64,000 nucleotides of DNA from CAKZLS01 sp963771545 (GCA_963771545.1 CAVYTX010000002.1:806001-870000); one strand, 5' to 3'; shown: positions 47,916-56,982, counted from the stretch's first letter. The notes: generated by a model not told the origin, from the sequence alone. Translations and numbers: made by a program.

Positions 47916-49039
47916 CCGGGCCGGCGTACATTGTCGCCGCCGCGCGGACATCCGTCGTCCCATCGGGCGGGGACTTTCGCGACCTTGATTTCGATGCGCT
48001 CGCCGTCGGCCCAATCACGGCGTGCCTCGCCCAGGCCGGTGTCGAACCCGGACGGATCGACGAGCTGATCCTCTCCAACGCGCTCGGGGCCGGCGGCAAC
48101 GCGGCGCGCGTCACCGCCCTGGCGGCCGGCCTTCCGCACGCCATCGCGGGTTTGACGATCGACCGGCAGTGTGCCGGCGGGCTTGACGCCATCATGCTGG
48201 CCCAGGCGATGATCGAAGCGGGACACGCCCAAGTCGTGCTCGCGGGCGGAAGCGAATCCCATTCGCTGCGGCCCCAACGGCGCTTCAAAACGCATTGGAA
48301 CACCGAACCCCGGTTGCGCGAGCAGGCGCGCTTCACCCCCTGGCCGGACCGGGACCCCGGCATGGCCGAGGCCGCCGGCCGCATGGCCGAGGAGGAAGAA
48401 ATTTCGCTGGAGAGCCAAAACGAATGGGCGGTCGCCAGCCACGCCAAGGCCCGCGCGGCCGGCGACGCCCTCGCGGCGGAGATCTTCAATCCCGCCGGCA
48501 TCGACCTCAAGGGGGACCCGTTCACCCGCCGCTTGACCTCGAGAACCTGCGCCCGGGCGCCCCGGATCACCGGAACCATCACCGCCGCCAACACCAGCGT
48601 CGCCGCCGACGGCGCCGCGTTCGTTTTGGTGGTCTCCGAGCCCGTGTTCCAGCAACTCGCGCCAAGGTTCGCGCTGCGTCTGGTCCGTGGCGCGACGGTG
48701 GGCGACGACCCGGAGGTTCCGGCCATCGCGCCGGTCAAGGCCATCCGGACGGTCCTGGAACAATCCAATTGGGACGCCGACGCTTTTGCGGTCATCGAAC
48801 TGATGGAAGCGTACGCGGCCCAGGCCATCGCCTGCGCGCGCGGCGCCGGGTTGAACCCCGCCATCATCAATCCGGGCGGAGGTTCGCTGGCGAGGGGCCA
48901 TCCCATCGGCGCGTCGGGCGCCATTCTGGCCGTCAGGTTGTTCTATGAATTGCGGAAACGGGGCGGGTCGGGGCTGGCCGCCATCGCCGCCGCGGGCGGC
49001 CTGGGTTCGGCCCTGGTCGTCGAGAGCGTATCGGGGTAG
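47912..49039 (+). CDS. thiolase-like enzyme lacking the second catalytic Cys
   Basis: A thiolase-fold protein (375 residues). The nucleophile Cys87 is in DRQCAGGLDA and the catalytic His330 in ARGHPIGASG. Two other thiolase residues are changed: the usual NEAF motif is MEAY (Met298), and the C-terminal CXGXG is AAAGGLG, so the second Cys is Ala (about residue 359). Such a protein could still form an acyl-enzyme but may not do normal thiolysis or Claisen chemistry. It is coupled to the acyl-CoA ligase upstream, suggesting a small biosynthetic or degradative pair. Convergent with the nitroreductase. Confidence 0.85.
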   Translation: MTGPAYIVAAARTSVVPSGGDFRDLDFDALAVGPITACLAQAGVEPGRIDELILSNALGAGGNAARVTALAAGLPHAIAGLTIDRQCAGGLDAIMLAQAMIEAGHAQVVLAGGSESHSLRPQRRFKTHWNTEPRLREQARFTPWPDRDPGMAEAAGRMAEEEEISLESQNEWAVASHAKARAAGDALAAEIFNPAGIDLKGDPFTRRLTSRTCARAPRITGTITAANTSVAADGAAFVLVVSEPVFQQLAPRFALRLVRGATVGDDPEVPAIAPVKAIRTVLEQSNWDADAFAVIELMEAYAAQAIACARGAGLNPAIINPGGGSLARGHPIGASGAILAVRLFYELRKRGGSGLAAIAAAGGLGSALVVESVSG

Positions 49040-49048
49040 GGGCTCGGG

Positions 49049-49780
49049 CTACTTGGACCACCCTTCGAAACGCGCGAACTGGTCCACGGGCATCCGGTCC
49101 GTTTGATGGGTATTCGCCGGCGCGTCCGGATCTTCGTAACCAAGGGCCACGCCGCAGACCACCATCTCGTGCGGGTCGAGGTTCAGCTGTTCGGCGATGA
49201 ACGGCCCGTAGCTGGCCAGCGCGCCGATGCCGCAGCTTGCCAAGCCCTCGGCCTGGGCGGCGAGCAGCAACGTTTGCAGCATCATGCCGAAATCCATGAA
49301 GCACCCCTTGCCCATGCGGTCGTCGATGGTGGCGACCATGCCGACCGGCGCGTCGAAAAACCGGTAGTTGCGCATGAATTGCCGGCGGCGCGCGGCCGCG
49401 TCCTTGCGATCGATGCCCAGCGCGGCGTAGAGGCCGGCGCCCACCTTGACCTGCCGCTCCCTCAGATGCTTGGGTATGGGTTCGGGAAAATACGAATACG
49501 CTTCCACCGGTTCCAGACCGTCCTCGATGGCCGCGCAAAGGGTCTGGCGGAATCGCCGTAGCGCCGGACCGGTTAGCACCACGAACCCGCCCGGCTGCAG
49601 ATTGGCTCCGCTTGGCGCCGTGCGTGCGGTTGCGAGGATTTTCTCCACCAGCGCCAGCGGAACCGGATCGGGCTTGAACGCCCGGACCGACTTGCGGGCG
49701 CGCGCCAGTGCATCGAATGCGGGATCAGGGATCATTCGCGAGCTAACGGGGCCCATCTCCTCGAGGGGAATTCGGCTCAT
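49049..49780 (-). CDS. nitroreductase-family flavoprotein
   Basis: A 243-residue nitroreductase-family protein, probably FMN- and NAD(P)H-dependent. The N-terminal FMN-contact region is ARKSVRAFKPDPV and TARTAPSGANLQPGGFVVL near residue 53; the C-terminal FMN loop includes GLASCGIGALASYG near residue 178, and the family's ALGYEDPDAPANTHQTDR-type tail follows. The ATG overlaps the stop of the DUF4157 gene (ATGA), so the two are translated together. Substrate unknown. Confidence 0.88.
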   Translation of the reverse strand: MSRIPLEEMGPVSSRMIPDPAFDALARARKSVRAFKPDPVPLALVEKILATARTAPSGANLQPGGFVVLTGPALRRFRQTLCAAIEDGLEPVEAYSYFPEPIPKHLRERQVKVGAGLYAALGIDRKDAAARRRQFMRNYRFFDAPVGMVATIDDRMGKGCFMDFGMMLQTLLLAAQAEGLASCGIGALASYGPFIAEQLNLDPHEMVVCGVALGYEDPDAPANTHQTDRMPVDQFARFEGWSK

Positions 49781-51123
49781 TTCATGCCGGTGCTAGGGTA
49801 ATTGCGATCCTGGGTGAGCTTGGCGCCGCCGTTCCATTTCTTCACGATTTCAAACCACTCCGTGTAGGGTCGAACCGCGGCGCCGCTGGGAAAGTGTCCC
49901 CAGAACCCCTTGCCTCCCATATAAATAATATTTTCGCCCGCGATTCCCTCGTTCCTGCCGTCCCATCCGGTGTTCTCGATGTATCCGTCTTCTCCCGGAA
50001 CCCAGTCGTGATCGTCGGAAGTCGTGCCCTCTATTCTTTCGGCGTTGGCTCCGCCTTTGACCGTGAGCTTGGTCGCCGCCGCGCATCCGATGGCGTATTC
50101 ACTGGGGCTTATGTTCAGATCCTCGCGGGCCTTCTGCCGATTGACACCCTCTTTGTAGCCGTATGTTCCCGTGCTCTTGTCCACCCACCAGTACTTGGAG
50201 TTCATCTTGAAATTCGCGCGGCCGCCCGTGAACGCATACCTTTTCTCGTTGGCGAACGCGATCACGCCTTTTCGCGCTCTCAGATAACTCATCAGATTGT
50301 CTTGAGCCTCCTTGCCGGTGCTTCCCTTCAGATTAAAGGTGCGCGGCGAATTGAACAGGGATGTGAAGATTTCCAGCGACAACTCGCCCTTTGTCCGAAG
50401 GGGCGTGGGGTAGGAATAGGTATCCCCGGACCGCGTCAGGTACTCATCGAAATCGGGCAGTTTGGTCTTCGCGGGAACACTCACCTTGCGCTGAACGGCC
50501 GGCTTGGCGCCGCCGCCGGTCTCGATGCGCCGCAACCGCGCCGCGAGGTCCTCTTTTGGTTGGCCCTCTTCCCCTTGATTAGCGCGGGCCGCCGAGGCGC
50601 CCATTTGGTCCGCTTCGCGTTCCAGGGCCGGATCGTCGTGGATGCCCGCGTCGCTCTTGGCCTGGGCGGGGACGCGCACCCGCCCCTGGGCCTGCTGGAC
50701 CACGTGAGCGAGTTCGTGACCGAGGAGTTGCTGGCCGGACACGCTGTGGGGGGCATAGGCGCCGGGCGCGAAATGAAGGTTTGGACCCTGGGCGACGGCG
50801 CGCGCGCCCATGCGGGCGGTCCGGGAGTCCTGGTGGACGCGCACGGCCGAAAAATCGTAGCCGAAGTGGCGCTCCATTTTCTCCTGGACATCCGCCGGCA
50901 TCCGGCCGCCGGCTGATTGGCTCCTTGGAAGCGCCGGAAAATCTGTGAAGCGGTGCCCGGCGGGACCCGGTTCCTCGGCATCCCGATCCGTTTCGCGTTC
51001 GTCGATGGGTTCCCGCGTATTGTCGGGTTTTGCCCGCTGCAAGACCGTCGGACGGCCAAGTCCGGCGGCAGGCGCGGATCCCGTGGCCCGGGTCGGCCCG
51101 AGACTGGGTGCGAAGACGCGCAT
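49777..51123 (-). CDS. DUF4157 protein fused to a Tgl-like transglutaminase domain (toxin-like)
   Basis: A 448-residue two-part protein. Residues about 75-150 form a DUF4157 domain, the core domain of many eCIS-associated toxins, with HELAH (136-140) in LLGHELAHVVQQAQGRV. After a linker, residues about 230-448 resemble the Bacillus spore transglutaminase Tgl: YAIGCAAATKL with candidate nucleophile Cys347, then DDHDWVPGEDGYIENTG, and GENIIYMGGKGFWGHFPSG with Glu397 and His410. The Glu next to the Tgl Cys is Gly here. No signal peptide. Probably a cargo toxin that cross-links or deamidates target proteins. ATG at 51123; coupled to the nitroreductase. Confidence 0.75.
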   Translation of the reverse strand: MRVFAPSLGPTRATGSAPAAGLGRPTVLQRAKPDNTREPIDERETDRDAEEPGPAGHRFTDFPALPRSQSAGGRMPADVQEKMERHFGYDFSAVRVHQDSRTARMGARAVAQGPNLHFAPGAYAPHSVSGQQLLGHELAHVVQQAQGRVRVPAQAKSDAGIHDDPALEREADQMGASAARANQGEEGQPKEDLAARLRRIETGGGAKPAVQRKVSVPAKTKLPDFDEYLTRSGDTYSYPTPLRTKGELSLEIFTSLFNSPRTFNLKGSTGKEAQDNLMSYLRARKGVIAFANEKRYAFTGGRANFKMNSKYWWVDKSTGTYGYKEGVNRQKAREDLNISPSEYAIGCAAATKLTVKGGANAERIEGTTSDDHDWVPGEDGYIENTGWDGRNEGIAGENIIYMGGKGFWGHFPSGAAVRPYTEWFEIVKKWNGGAKLTQDRNYPSTGMK

Positions 51124-51224
51124 GGTCACTAACCCTGTTGCGACTCCCGATACGGTAACACCACCCCGCGGAAACGTCGCCCAAAAACCGCCAGCGTTTG
51201 GGCCGTTCGGAAAAGAACCAAAAA

Positions 51225-51247
51225 GGGCCGATGATGAGCATCGGCCC
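51225..51247 (-). terminator. minus-strand hairpin with T run upstream of the toxin-like gene
   Basis: GGGCCGAT and ATCGGCCC form an 8-bp stem with a 7-nt loop. On the minus strand it is followed directly by TTTTT (51220-51224), the form of an intrinsic terminator. It lies about 100 bp upstream of the DUF4157 gene start, so it could shield or attenuate that gene. Confidence 0.5.
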
Positions 51248-51254
51248 AAGGTTT

Positions 51255-51300
51255 GCTTGGCCTACAGGGGGGGATAGGCCAAGCGAGGGGAGGGGTTTTT
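51255..51300 (+). terminator. plus-strand hairpin followed by T run
   Basis: GCTTGGCCTA (51255-51264) and TAGGCCAAGC (51275-51284) form a perfect 10-bp stem with a G-rich loop; a run of T begins about 11 nt after the stem. It faces the endonuclease V gene. The spacer before the T run is longer than usual for an intrinsic terminator. Confidence 0.4.
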
Positions 51301-51385
51301 TGCTTGATTGTTCATGATATGTGCATGTTTGCCTCGGTTTTCAAGACCTGTTGATGGGCATGCCGTTCGATGGCAGGGTGGGGGG

Positions 51386-52051
51386 ATGATCGACCCCTTG
51401 GACCATGGCTGGGATCTGACCGTCCCAGAGGCCAAGGCCTTGCAGCTTGAACTCGCCGCGCGGGTCGAGCGCGCCGACCGGCTGGGCACGGTTCGCACCG
51501 TCGCCGGGGTCGATGTGGCCTATGGCCGGAGCGGTCCGCTCAGGGCCGCCGCCGTCGTTCTGGCGTTCGACGGTCTCGAAGTCATCGAGAGCGCCACGGT
51601 GACGATGGAGGCACGATTTCCATACGTGCCGAGCTATCTGTCGTTCCGCGAAATTCCGTCGGTCCTGGCCGTGCTCGAACGGCTCGGTGTCCGGCCGGAT
51701 CTCGTTCTGTGCGACGGACAGGGCATCGCCCATCCCCGCCGTTTCGGCCTCGCCAGCCACATCGGCGTCCTGACCGATCTGCCCACCATCGGTGTCGCCA
51801 AATCCCGCCTCATCGGCACCCACGGGGAGCCGGGACTGGAACGGGGCGACTGGGTTCCGTTGATGGACAAGGACGAGGGCATCGGCGCCGTTCTGCGAAC
51901 GCGCGCGGGAGTGAAACCCCTGTATATTTCCATCGGCCACCGAGTTAGTTTGGAAACGGCGATCCGCTTGGCGCTCGCCTGTACGACGCGTTTTCGCCTT
52001 CCCGAAACCACCCGCGCCGCCGATCGCTTGTCGAAATATCCTCGGAAATGA
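51386..52051 (+). CDS. nfi: endonuclease V
   Basis: Endonuclease V (221 residues) cuts DNA next to deaminated bases such as inosine. The first catalytic Asp is in VAGVDVAYG near residue 42, the wedge motif is FPYVPSYLSFRE near residue 75, and the second Asp and neighbours are in LVLCDGQGIAHPRRFGLASH near residue 108. The ATG at 51386 closely follows GGGTGGGG; an in-frame ATG at 51308 would add 26 unrelated residues. It stands alone, divergent from the DUF4157 gene. Confidence 0.94.
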   Translation: MIDPLDHGWDLTVPEAKALQLELAARVERADRLGTVRTVAGVDVAYGRSGPLRAAAVVLAFDGLEVIESATVTMEARFPYVPSYLSFREIPSVLAVLERLGVRPDLVLCDGQGIAHPRRFGLASHIGVLTDLPTIGVAKSRLIGTHGEPGLERGDWVPLMDKDEGIGAVLRTRAGVKPLYISIGHRVSLETAIRLALACTTRFRLPETTRAADRLSKYPRK

Positions 52052-52189
52052 TTTGCTCCAACTTCAGGGAAGTCGATCCAGGCCGGCCTATCGGCGCCTC
52101 TTTTTCGCTAGCGATGCCTCTTGTTCCATGCCAGGATCATCACCTAATAAGAGAAACAATAAACAATCTTGTTATCCGGGAGGTACATC

Positions 52190-53146
52190 ATGAGAAACGC
52201 GAGTTCTTTGCGGCTGGCTTGGGTCGTCACGCTCGTCGCCGGTCTTTCGCTGGCGACATCGGCGCGCTCGGCCGAGTTCATCAACGTGCTGACGGGCGGC
52301 ACGAGCGGGGTTTACTATCCCCTAGGTGTCGCGCTCACGAAGATATACGCGGAGAGCATACCGGACTCGCGGACGCAGGTGCAGGCGACCAAAGCCTCGG
52401 TCGAGAACCTCAATCTGCTGCAGCAGGAGCGCGGCGAAGCCGCTCTGACCCTGGGCAACTCCCTCAAGCTGGCGTGGGAGGGCGACGCGGAAGCCGGGTT
52501 CCCGAAAAAGCTCGACAAGCTGCGGGGCATTTCGGCGATGTACCCGAATTATATTCACTTCGTGGTGCGCAGCGACGCCGGAATCAAATCGCTGGCCGAC
52601 CTCAAGGGCAAGAGCATCTCGGTGGGCGCGCCCAAGTCCGGAACCGAGATCAACTCGCGCACCATCCTGGCGGCGGCGGGGATGAGCTATGATGATCTCG
52701 GCAAGGTGGAATACCTTCCATACGCCGAGTCCGTCGAGTTGATGAAGAACCGTCAGCTGGACGGGACCTTGCTGTCCTCGGGGCTGGGAGTCGCCGCCAT
52801 TCGCGACCTTGCCACCAGCGTTGATGTGAGCTTCGTGCCCATTCCCGCCGAACTCATCGAAAAGATCGGCCCCCCGTATGTGTCCCTCCCGATCACGGCC
52901 GGCACCTATCGCGGTCAGGATACGGACGTCCCCACGGCGGGCGTTGTCAACTTCCTCGTCACCCATGACGGCGTGCCGGAAGAAACGGTCTACCTGATGA
53001 CCAAGGGCATGTACGAGAATCTCGATCAGATGGTCGCCGCCCACGGAGCCGCAAAGTCGATCAAGCTCGAAGACGCGACCAAGGGCACGCCGCTTCCTCT
53101 CCATCCTGGCGCGGAGCGCTACTACAAGGAAAAAGGAGTCGATTAG
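52190..53146 (+). CDS. TAXI-family TRAP transporter solute-binding protein
   Basis: A 318-residue periplasmic receptor of the TAXI branch of TRAP transporters, binding an organic acid-type ligand. A signal peptide of about 27 residues (ending SARSA) precedes INVLTGGTSGVYYPLG, the TAXI hallmark, and later ALTLGNSLKLAWEG, SISVGAPKSGTEINSRTIL and LDGTLLSSGLG. Start ATG follows GGGAGGTACATC. The fused permease gene lies 95 bp downstream and DUF1850 follows, the usual TAXI arrangement. Confidence 0.93.
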   Translation: MRNASSLRLAWVVTLVAGLSLATSARSAEFINVLTGGTSGVYYPLGVALTKIYAESIPDSRTQVQATKASVENLNLLQQERGEAALTLGNSLKLAWEGDAEAGFPKKLDKLRGISAMYPNYIHFVVRSDAGIKSLADLKGKSISVGAPKSGTEINSRTILAAAGMSYDDLGKVEYLPYAESVELMKNRQLDGTLLSSGLGVAAIRDLATSVDVSFVPIPAELIEKIGPPYVSLPITAGTYRGQDTDVPTAGVVNFLVTHDGVPEETVYLMTKGMYENLDQMVAAHGAAKSIKLEDATKGTPLPLHPGAERYYKEKGVD

Positions 53147-53241
53147 CGGCCACCGCCGTCCTGTGGATCTGGTGCCACGCCAATGATGGCGTGGCCGCGA
53201 GGGCATCTTCGACCTTGCAACCATAAGAAAGGAGCCGGGCG

Positions 53242-55341
53242 ATGTCAGCGGACATGAAGGCGGAAGATATTTCCGCCGCCGCCGCCAAGGATCATGAGCA
53301 CGCCATTCCCGCGGGCTTCGGCGACGGCAACCTGGGACGGGTCCTGTTCTGGATCGCGGTCGCCTTTTCCGCGTTTCAAATCTTCACGGCGGCCTACAGC
53401 ATTCTGCCGAGCCAGGTGGTGCGCGCCGTCCACGTGGGCTTCCTGCTCCTTCTAATCTTCACCCTGCTGGAATCCGCGCGGCCCGAAAAGCTCGGTCGGC
53501 AGATTGTGGCGTGGGCTCTGGGTCTCCTCGGGGTCGCGACGGCCGCTTACCAGTGGGTGTTCTACAACGACCTGATCCTCAGGGCGGGCTCGCCCGAGCC
53601 CCAGGATATCGTCGTCGGCGTTCTGCTCCTCGTTCTCGTCTTCGAAGCCGCGCGGCGCGTTTTGGGGTTCGCTCTGCCGCTCATCTGCGGGTTGTTCCTC
53701 GCGTACTGTTTCCTTGGTCAATACCTGCCGACGCCGTTCGATCATCGCGGTTACGCCTTTGAGCAGGTGATCGATCACATGGCCTTCGGCACAGAGGGCA
53801 TCTATGGCGTGGCGATCTACGTGTCGTCCAGTTACGTGTTTCTGTTCATCCTGTTCGGAAGTTTCCTCGAGCGGGCGGGAATGATCCAGTTCTTTACCGA
53901 TATTGCCCTCGGGCTCGTGGGCCATACGCGCGGCGGCGCGGCCAAGGTGGCCGTCGTCTCGTCGGCGTTCATGGGCACCATCTCCGGCTCGGGCGTGGCC
54001 AACGTGGTGACCACGGGTCAGTTCACCATCCCGTTGATGAAGCGTTTCGGCTACCGCGCCGACTTCGCGGGCGGGGTCGAAGCGACGGCCAGCATGGGGG
54101 GACAAATCATGCCGCCGGTGATGGGCGCGGTCGCGTTCATCATGGCCGAAACCATTGACGTCCCCTACGCCGCGGTGGTCAAGGCGGCCATCATCCCGGC
54201 CATTCTCTACTTCGCATCTGCGCTCTGGACGGTGCACCTGGAAGCGGTGAACAAGGGCCTGGTCGGCCTCCCGAAAGACCAGTGCCCGAACGCTCTCAAG
54301 GCGGTGAAGGAAAAATGGTACCTGGTCATTCCGCTGGCCGCCCTTGTCTATCTGCTGTTTGCCGGGTTCACGCCGCTGTTCGCCGGCACCATGGGATTGG
54401 CGTTGACCGCCGTGCTCATTCTCGGAATGGCCATCGTTAGCGGTATCGGTCCCTACACGCTGCGAATCCTGTTCTGGGTGTGCCTCGGCGTCGTGTCGTC
54501 CGCGTTCCTCCAGTATGGCATCACGGTCATCGTCGGTTTGATCGCCGTGCTGGTCGCTTGGAACGCGATCAGCCGGGGTGGCCGCGATACCCTCGGCCTG
54601 TGCCGGGACAGTCTTGCCGAAGGGGCCAAGAGCGCGCTCTCAGTCGGCATTGCCTGCGCGCTTGTCGGCGTCATCATCGGCACGGTGACGCTGACCGGCG
54701 TCGCCACGACGTTCGGTCAGTTCATCGTCTCCATCGGCAGAGATAGTCTGTTTCTCAGTCTGCTCCTGACGATGATCACCTGCTTGATCCTCGGCATGGG
54801 GATACCGACCATCCCGAATTACATCATCACGTCGTCGTTGGCAGGGCCGGCGCTCCTTGAACTGGGCGTTCCGCTCATCGTCAGCCACATGTTCGTGTTC
54901 TATTTCGGCATTCTCGCGGACCTGACCCCGCCGGTCGCGCTGGCGGCGTTCGCGGCCGCGCCCATCGCCAAGGAATCCGGATTGAAGATCGGCATGCAGG
55001 CCATGCGCATCGCCATAGCGGGTTTCATCATACCGTTCATGGCGGTGTACTCACCGGCGCTGATGCTGCAGGACGGCGGGCCGTTGGCGGAATCCATTGG
55101 CTATCCGGCCGCCGTCGCCTACATCATCTTCAAGGCCGTGCTGGCCATTGGCGCTTGGGGCGCGGCATCCATCGGCGCGCTGAAGTTGCGGTTGACGTGG
55201 CTGGAACGGGGGCTCGCGGCCGCCGGGGCCGTCGCCCTGGTCATGGTGTATCCCGCGACCGATGAAATCGGCTTCGCTCTCATCGCCGGGGTGGTCGTCT
55301 TGCACATTCTTCGCTCGCGACGCCGGGCGGCGGCGGGATGA
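53242..55341 (+). CDS. TRAP transporter permease, fused small and large subunits
   Basis: A 699-residue TRAP permease of the TAXI type in which the DctQ- and DctM-like parts are joined in one chain. It has about 17-19 hydrophobic helices. The DctM-like part shows GTISGSGVANVVTTGQFTIP and MGGQIMPPVMGAVAFIMAE near residues 255 and 285, and a second repeat with LGMGIPTIPNYIITSSLAGPA near residue 517. It uses an ion gradient to import the substrate captured by the receptor. AAAGGAG precedes the ATG. DUF1850 overlaps its stop (ATGA). Confidence 0.94.
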   Translation: MSADMKAEDISAAAAKDHEHAIPAGFGDGNLGRVLFWIAVAFSAFQIFTAAYSILPSQVVRAVHVGFLLLLIFTLLESARPEKLGRQIVAWALGLLGVATAAYQWVFYNDLILRAGSPEPQDIVVGVLLLVLVFEAARRVLGFALPLICGLFLAYCFLGQYLPTPFDHRGYAFEQVIDHMAFGTEGIYGVAIYVSSSYVFLFILFGSFLERAGMIQFFTDIALGLVGHTRGGAAKVAVVSSAFMGTISGSGVANVVTTGQFTIPLMKRFGYRADFAGGVEATASMGGQIMPPVMGAVAFIMAETIDVPYAAVVKAAIIPAILYFASALWTVHLEAVNKGLVGLPKDQCPNALKAVKEKWYLVIPLAALVYLLFAGFTPLFAGTMGLALTAVLILGMAIVSGIGPYTLRILFWVCLGVVSSAFLQYGITVIVGLIAVLVAWNAISRGGRDTLGLCRDSLAEGAKSALSVGIACALVGVIIGTVTLTGVATTFGQFIVSIGRDSLFLSLLLTMITCLILGMGIPTIPNYIITSSLAGPALLELGVPLIVSHMFVFYFGILADLTPPVALAAFAAAPIAKESGLKIGMQAMRIAIAGFIIPFMAVYSPALMLQDGGPLAESIGYPAAVAYIIFKAVLAIGAWGAASIGALKLRLTWLERGLAAAGAVALVMVYPATDEIGFALIAGVVVLHILRSRRRAAAG

Positions 55342-55709
55342 GCTTGTGTCTGAGCGGTGGCGGCGCCATGGTGGCCTTGGCGTGGACGGCGTTCACCCTG
55401 TCCTGGACCCACTCGGTCGAAAAGATCCGTTGGGAAGAGGATTGGTGTGTGTCGGCAAGCGGCATGCATGTGGTCGAGGCGCGGGTCAAGGGAACGGGGG
55501 CCGGAATGGAGCCCCCGGCGGACGCGAGGCTCCATGACGGCTGGTGGCATTACACGCCGCGACTGCCGGACTTGCCGCAACTGGTCCTGGCGCGCTCGGA
55601 CGCCGTCGGCGATTGGCAACTGTGCCGAAACGGAGATTGCGCGACCATCGGCGCGCTGCTCGGCACAAACGCCGCCACGGTCACCCTCGAACCCTGCGAC
55701 CGCCCGTAG
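55338..55709 (+). CDS. DUF1850 domain protein of the TAXI-TRAP operon
   Basis: A 123-residue protein with an N-terminal hydrophobic segment (GAMVALAWTAFTLSWTHSVEK) and the DUF1850 pattern: the aromatic/Ser-rich WTHSVEKIRWEEDW, then ARVKGTGAGMEPPADARLHD and a compact beta-rich C-terminus with two Cys. DUF1850 genes are regularly adjacent to TAXI-TRAP permeases; the function is unknown, probably an accessory to transport. It overlaps the permease gene by 4 nt. Confidence 0.88.
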   Translation: MSLCLSGGGAMVALAWTAFTLSWTHSVEKIRWEEDWCVSASGMHVVEARVKGTGAGMEPPADARLHDGWWHYTPRLPDLPQLVLARSDAVGDWQLCRNGDCATIGALLGTNAATVTLEPCDRP

Positions 55710-55805
55710 AACGCGGAACGGTCCGCCCTTCAACCGGCCGCGACGGGACGCTATATACAGGGACGGATCGCGAGGTCGCGGTCTCTTTTTTTGCGGGTGC
55801 CGTCC

Positions 55806-56972
55806 ATGCGAGTCCTCGTTTTTCTGTCCCGGTTCGCGTTTGTTGCCGTCGTTATGACCATCGCGGGGACCGCCATGTGGGTGGGAGGGACACGGCCGCT
55901 GAACGCGCAGACGGCGCCGCCGGGTCCGTTGACGGCGGTCACCGTCACGCCGGTCAAGATTGAGGAGGTGGCCGATACCGTTGAGCGGGTGGGACGCGTC
56001 CAAGCCGTCGATGACGTGGAGTTGCGCGCCCGGGTCAAGGGCTTTCTCGAACAGCGGCCATACAAGGAGGGCGCCGACGTAAAAGAGGGAGATCTTCTGT
56101 TCGTCATCGAGCAGGCCGAGTACGAAACGGAAGTGGCGCGCGCAGAGGCGCAACTGGCCCGCGCCAATGCCGAACTCGACAATACCCTGCGCGCGCGCAG
56201 TCGGGCGGCGAGCCTTCACGAGCGGGGCAATATCAGTCAGGCCGCGCACGACGACGCCATTGCGGCCCACCTGCAAGCCCAGGCCGACGTCAAGGCCGCC
56301 GAGGCCGAACTCCAGGCGGCTAAACTGAACCTCAGCTACACGGAAATCCGCGCGCCATTCGCGGGGCGGATCGGCCGATCGACATACAGTGTCGGCGATT
56401 TGGTGGGCCCCGACAGCGATCCGCTGGCCGAGCTCGTTTCGCTCGATCCCATTTATGTTTACGTGGAAGTTCCGGAGAATGTCCTGTTGGAGGCGCGACG
56501 GAAGAACGCCGAACTCACGAACAGCGGCGACCCGGTTCCGGTGGTGACTCCCCGCATCCGCTTCCGTGACGGCAAGGAGTATCCCCACCCCGGCATCGTC
56601 GATTTCCGGGACAACCGCATCAACCCGACAACCGGGACACAGACCGCGCGCGCGGTGTTTCCAAACCCCGACAAGCTTCTATTGCCTGGTCAGTATGTGG
56701 AGGTGGTGGTGCAAATCGGCAAGAAGGAGAAGCGGCTGGTGATTCCCCAGGCTTCGGTCCAGGAGGATCAGGCCGGGCGCTTCGTTCTCGTGGTCGACGA
56801 TGCCAACCAAGTCTCCATCCGCCGGATCGTTCTCGGCGAGCAGATCGGCATTAACTACGTGGTGGACAGCGGATTGTCGGAGGGAGAGCGCGTAATCTTC
56901 CAGGGCGTGCAGAAGGTTCGTCCCGGAATGACGGTTGCCCCCACCGTCGCCGATCCGGAAAAACCGGTTTAG
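55806..56972 (+). CDS. RND efflux periplasmic adaptor (membrane fusion protein)
   Basis: A 388-residue AcrA-type adaptor. An N-terminal signal/anchor segment ends near residue 37 (LNAQTAPPG). The order is beta-barrel/lipoyl half (VELRARVKGFLEQRPYKEGADVKEG), alpha-helical hairpin rich in Ala and Glu (residues about 100-170), second lipoyl half (LSYTEIRAPFAGRIGRS), beta-barrel and membrane-proximal domains. It links the RND pump to an outer-membrane channel, which is not encoded nearby. ATG at 55806; a TTG at 55791 is an alternative. The pump gene follows within about 10 bp. Confidence 0.92.
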   Translation: MRVLVFLSRFAFVAVVMTIAGTAMWVGGTRPLNAQTAPPGPLTAVTVTPVKIEEVADTVERVGRVQAVDDVELRARVKGFLEQRPYKEGADVKEGDLLFVIEQAEYETEVARAEAQLARANAELDNTLRARSRAASLHERGNISQAAHDDAIAAHLQAQADVKAAEAELQAAKLNLSYTEIRAPFAGRIGRSTYSVGDLVGPDSDPLAELVSLDPIYVYVEVPENVLLEARRKNAELTNSGDPVPVVTPRIRFRDGKEYPHPGIVDFRDNRINPTTGTQTARAVFPNPDKLLLPGQYVEVVVQIGKKEKRLVIPQASVQEDQAGRFVLVVDDANQVSIRRIVLGEQIGINYVVDSGLSEGERVIFQGVQKVRPGMTVAPTVADPEKPV

Positions 56973-56982
56973 GGGCGGAGTT

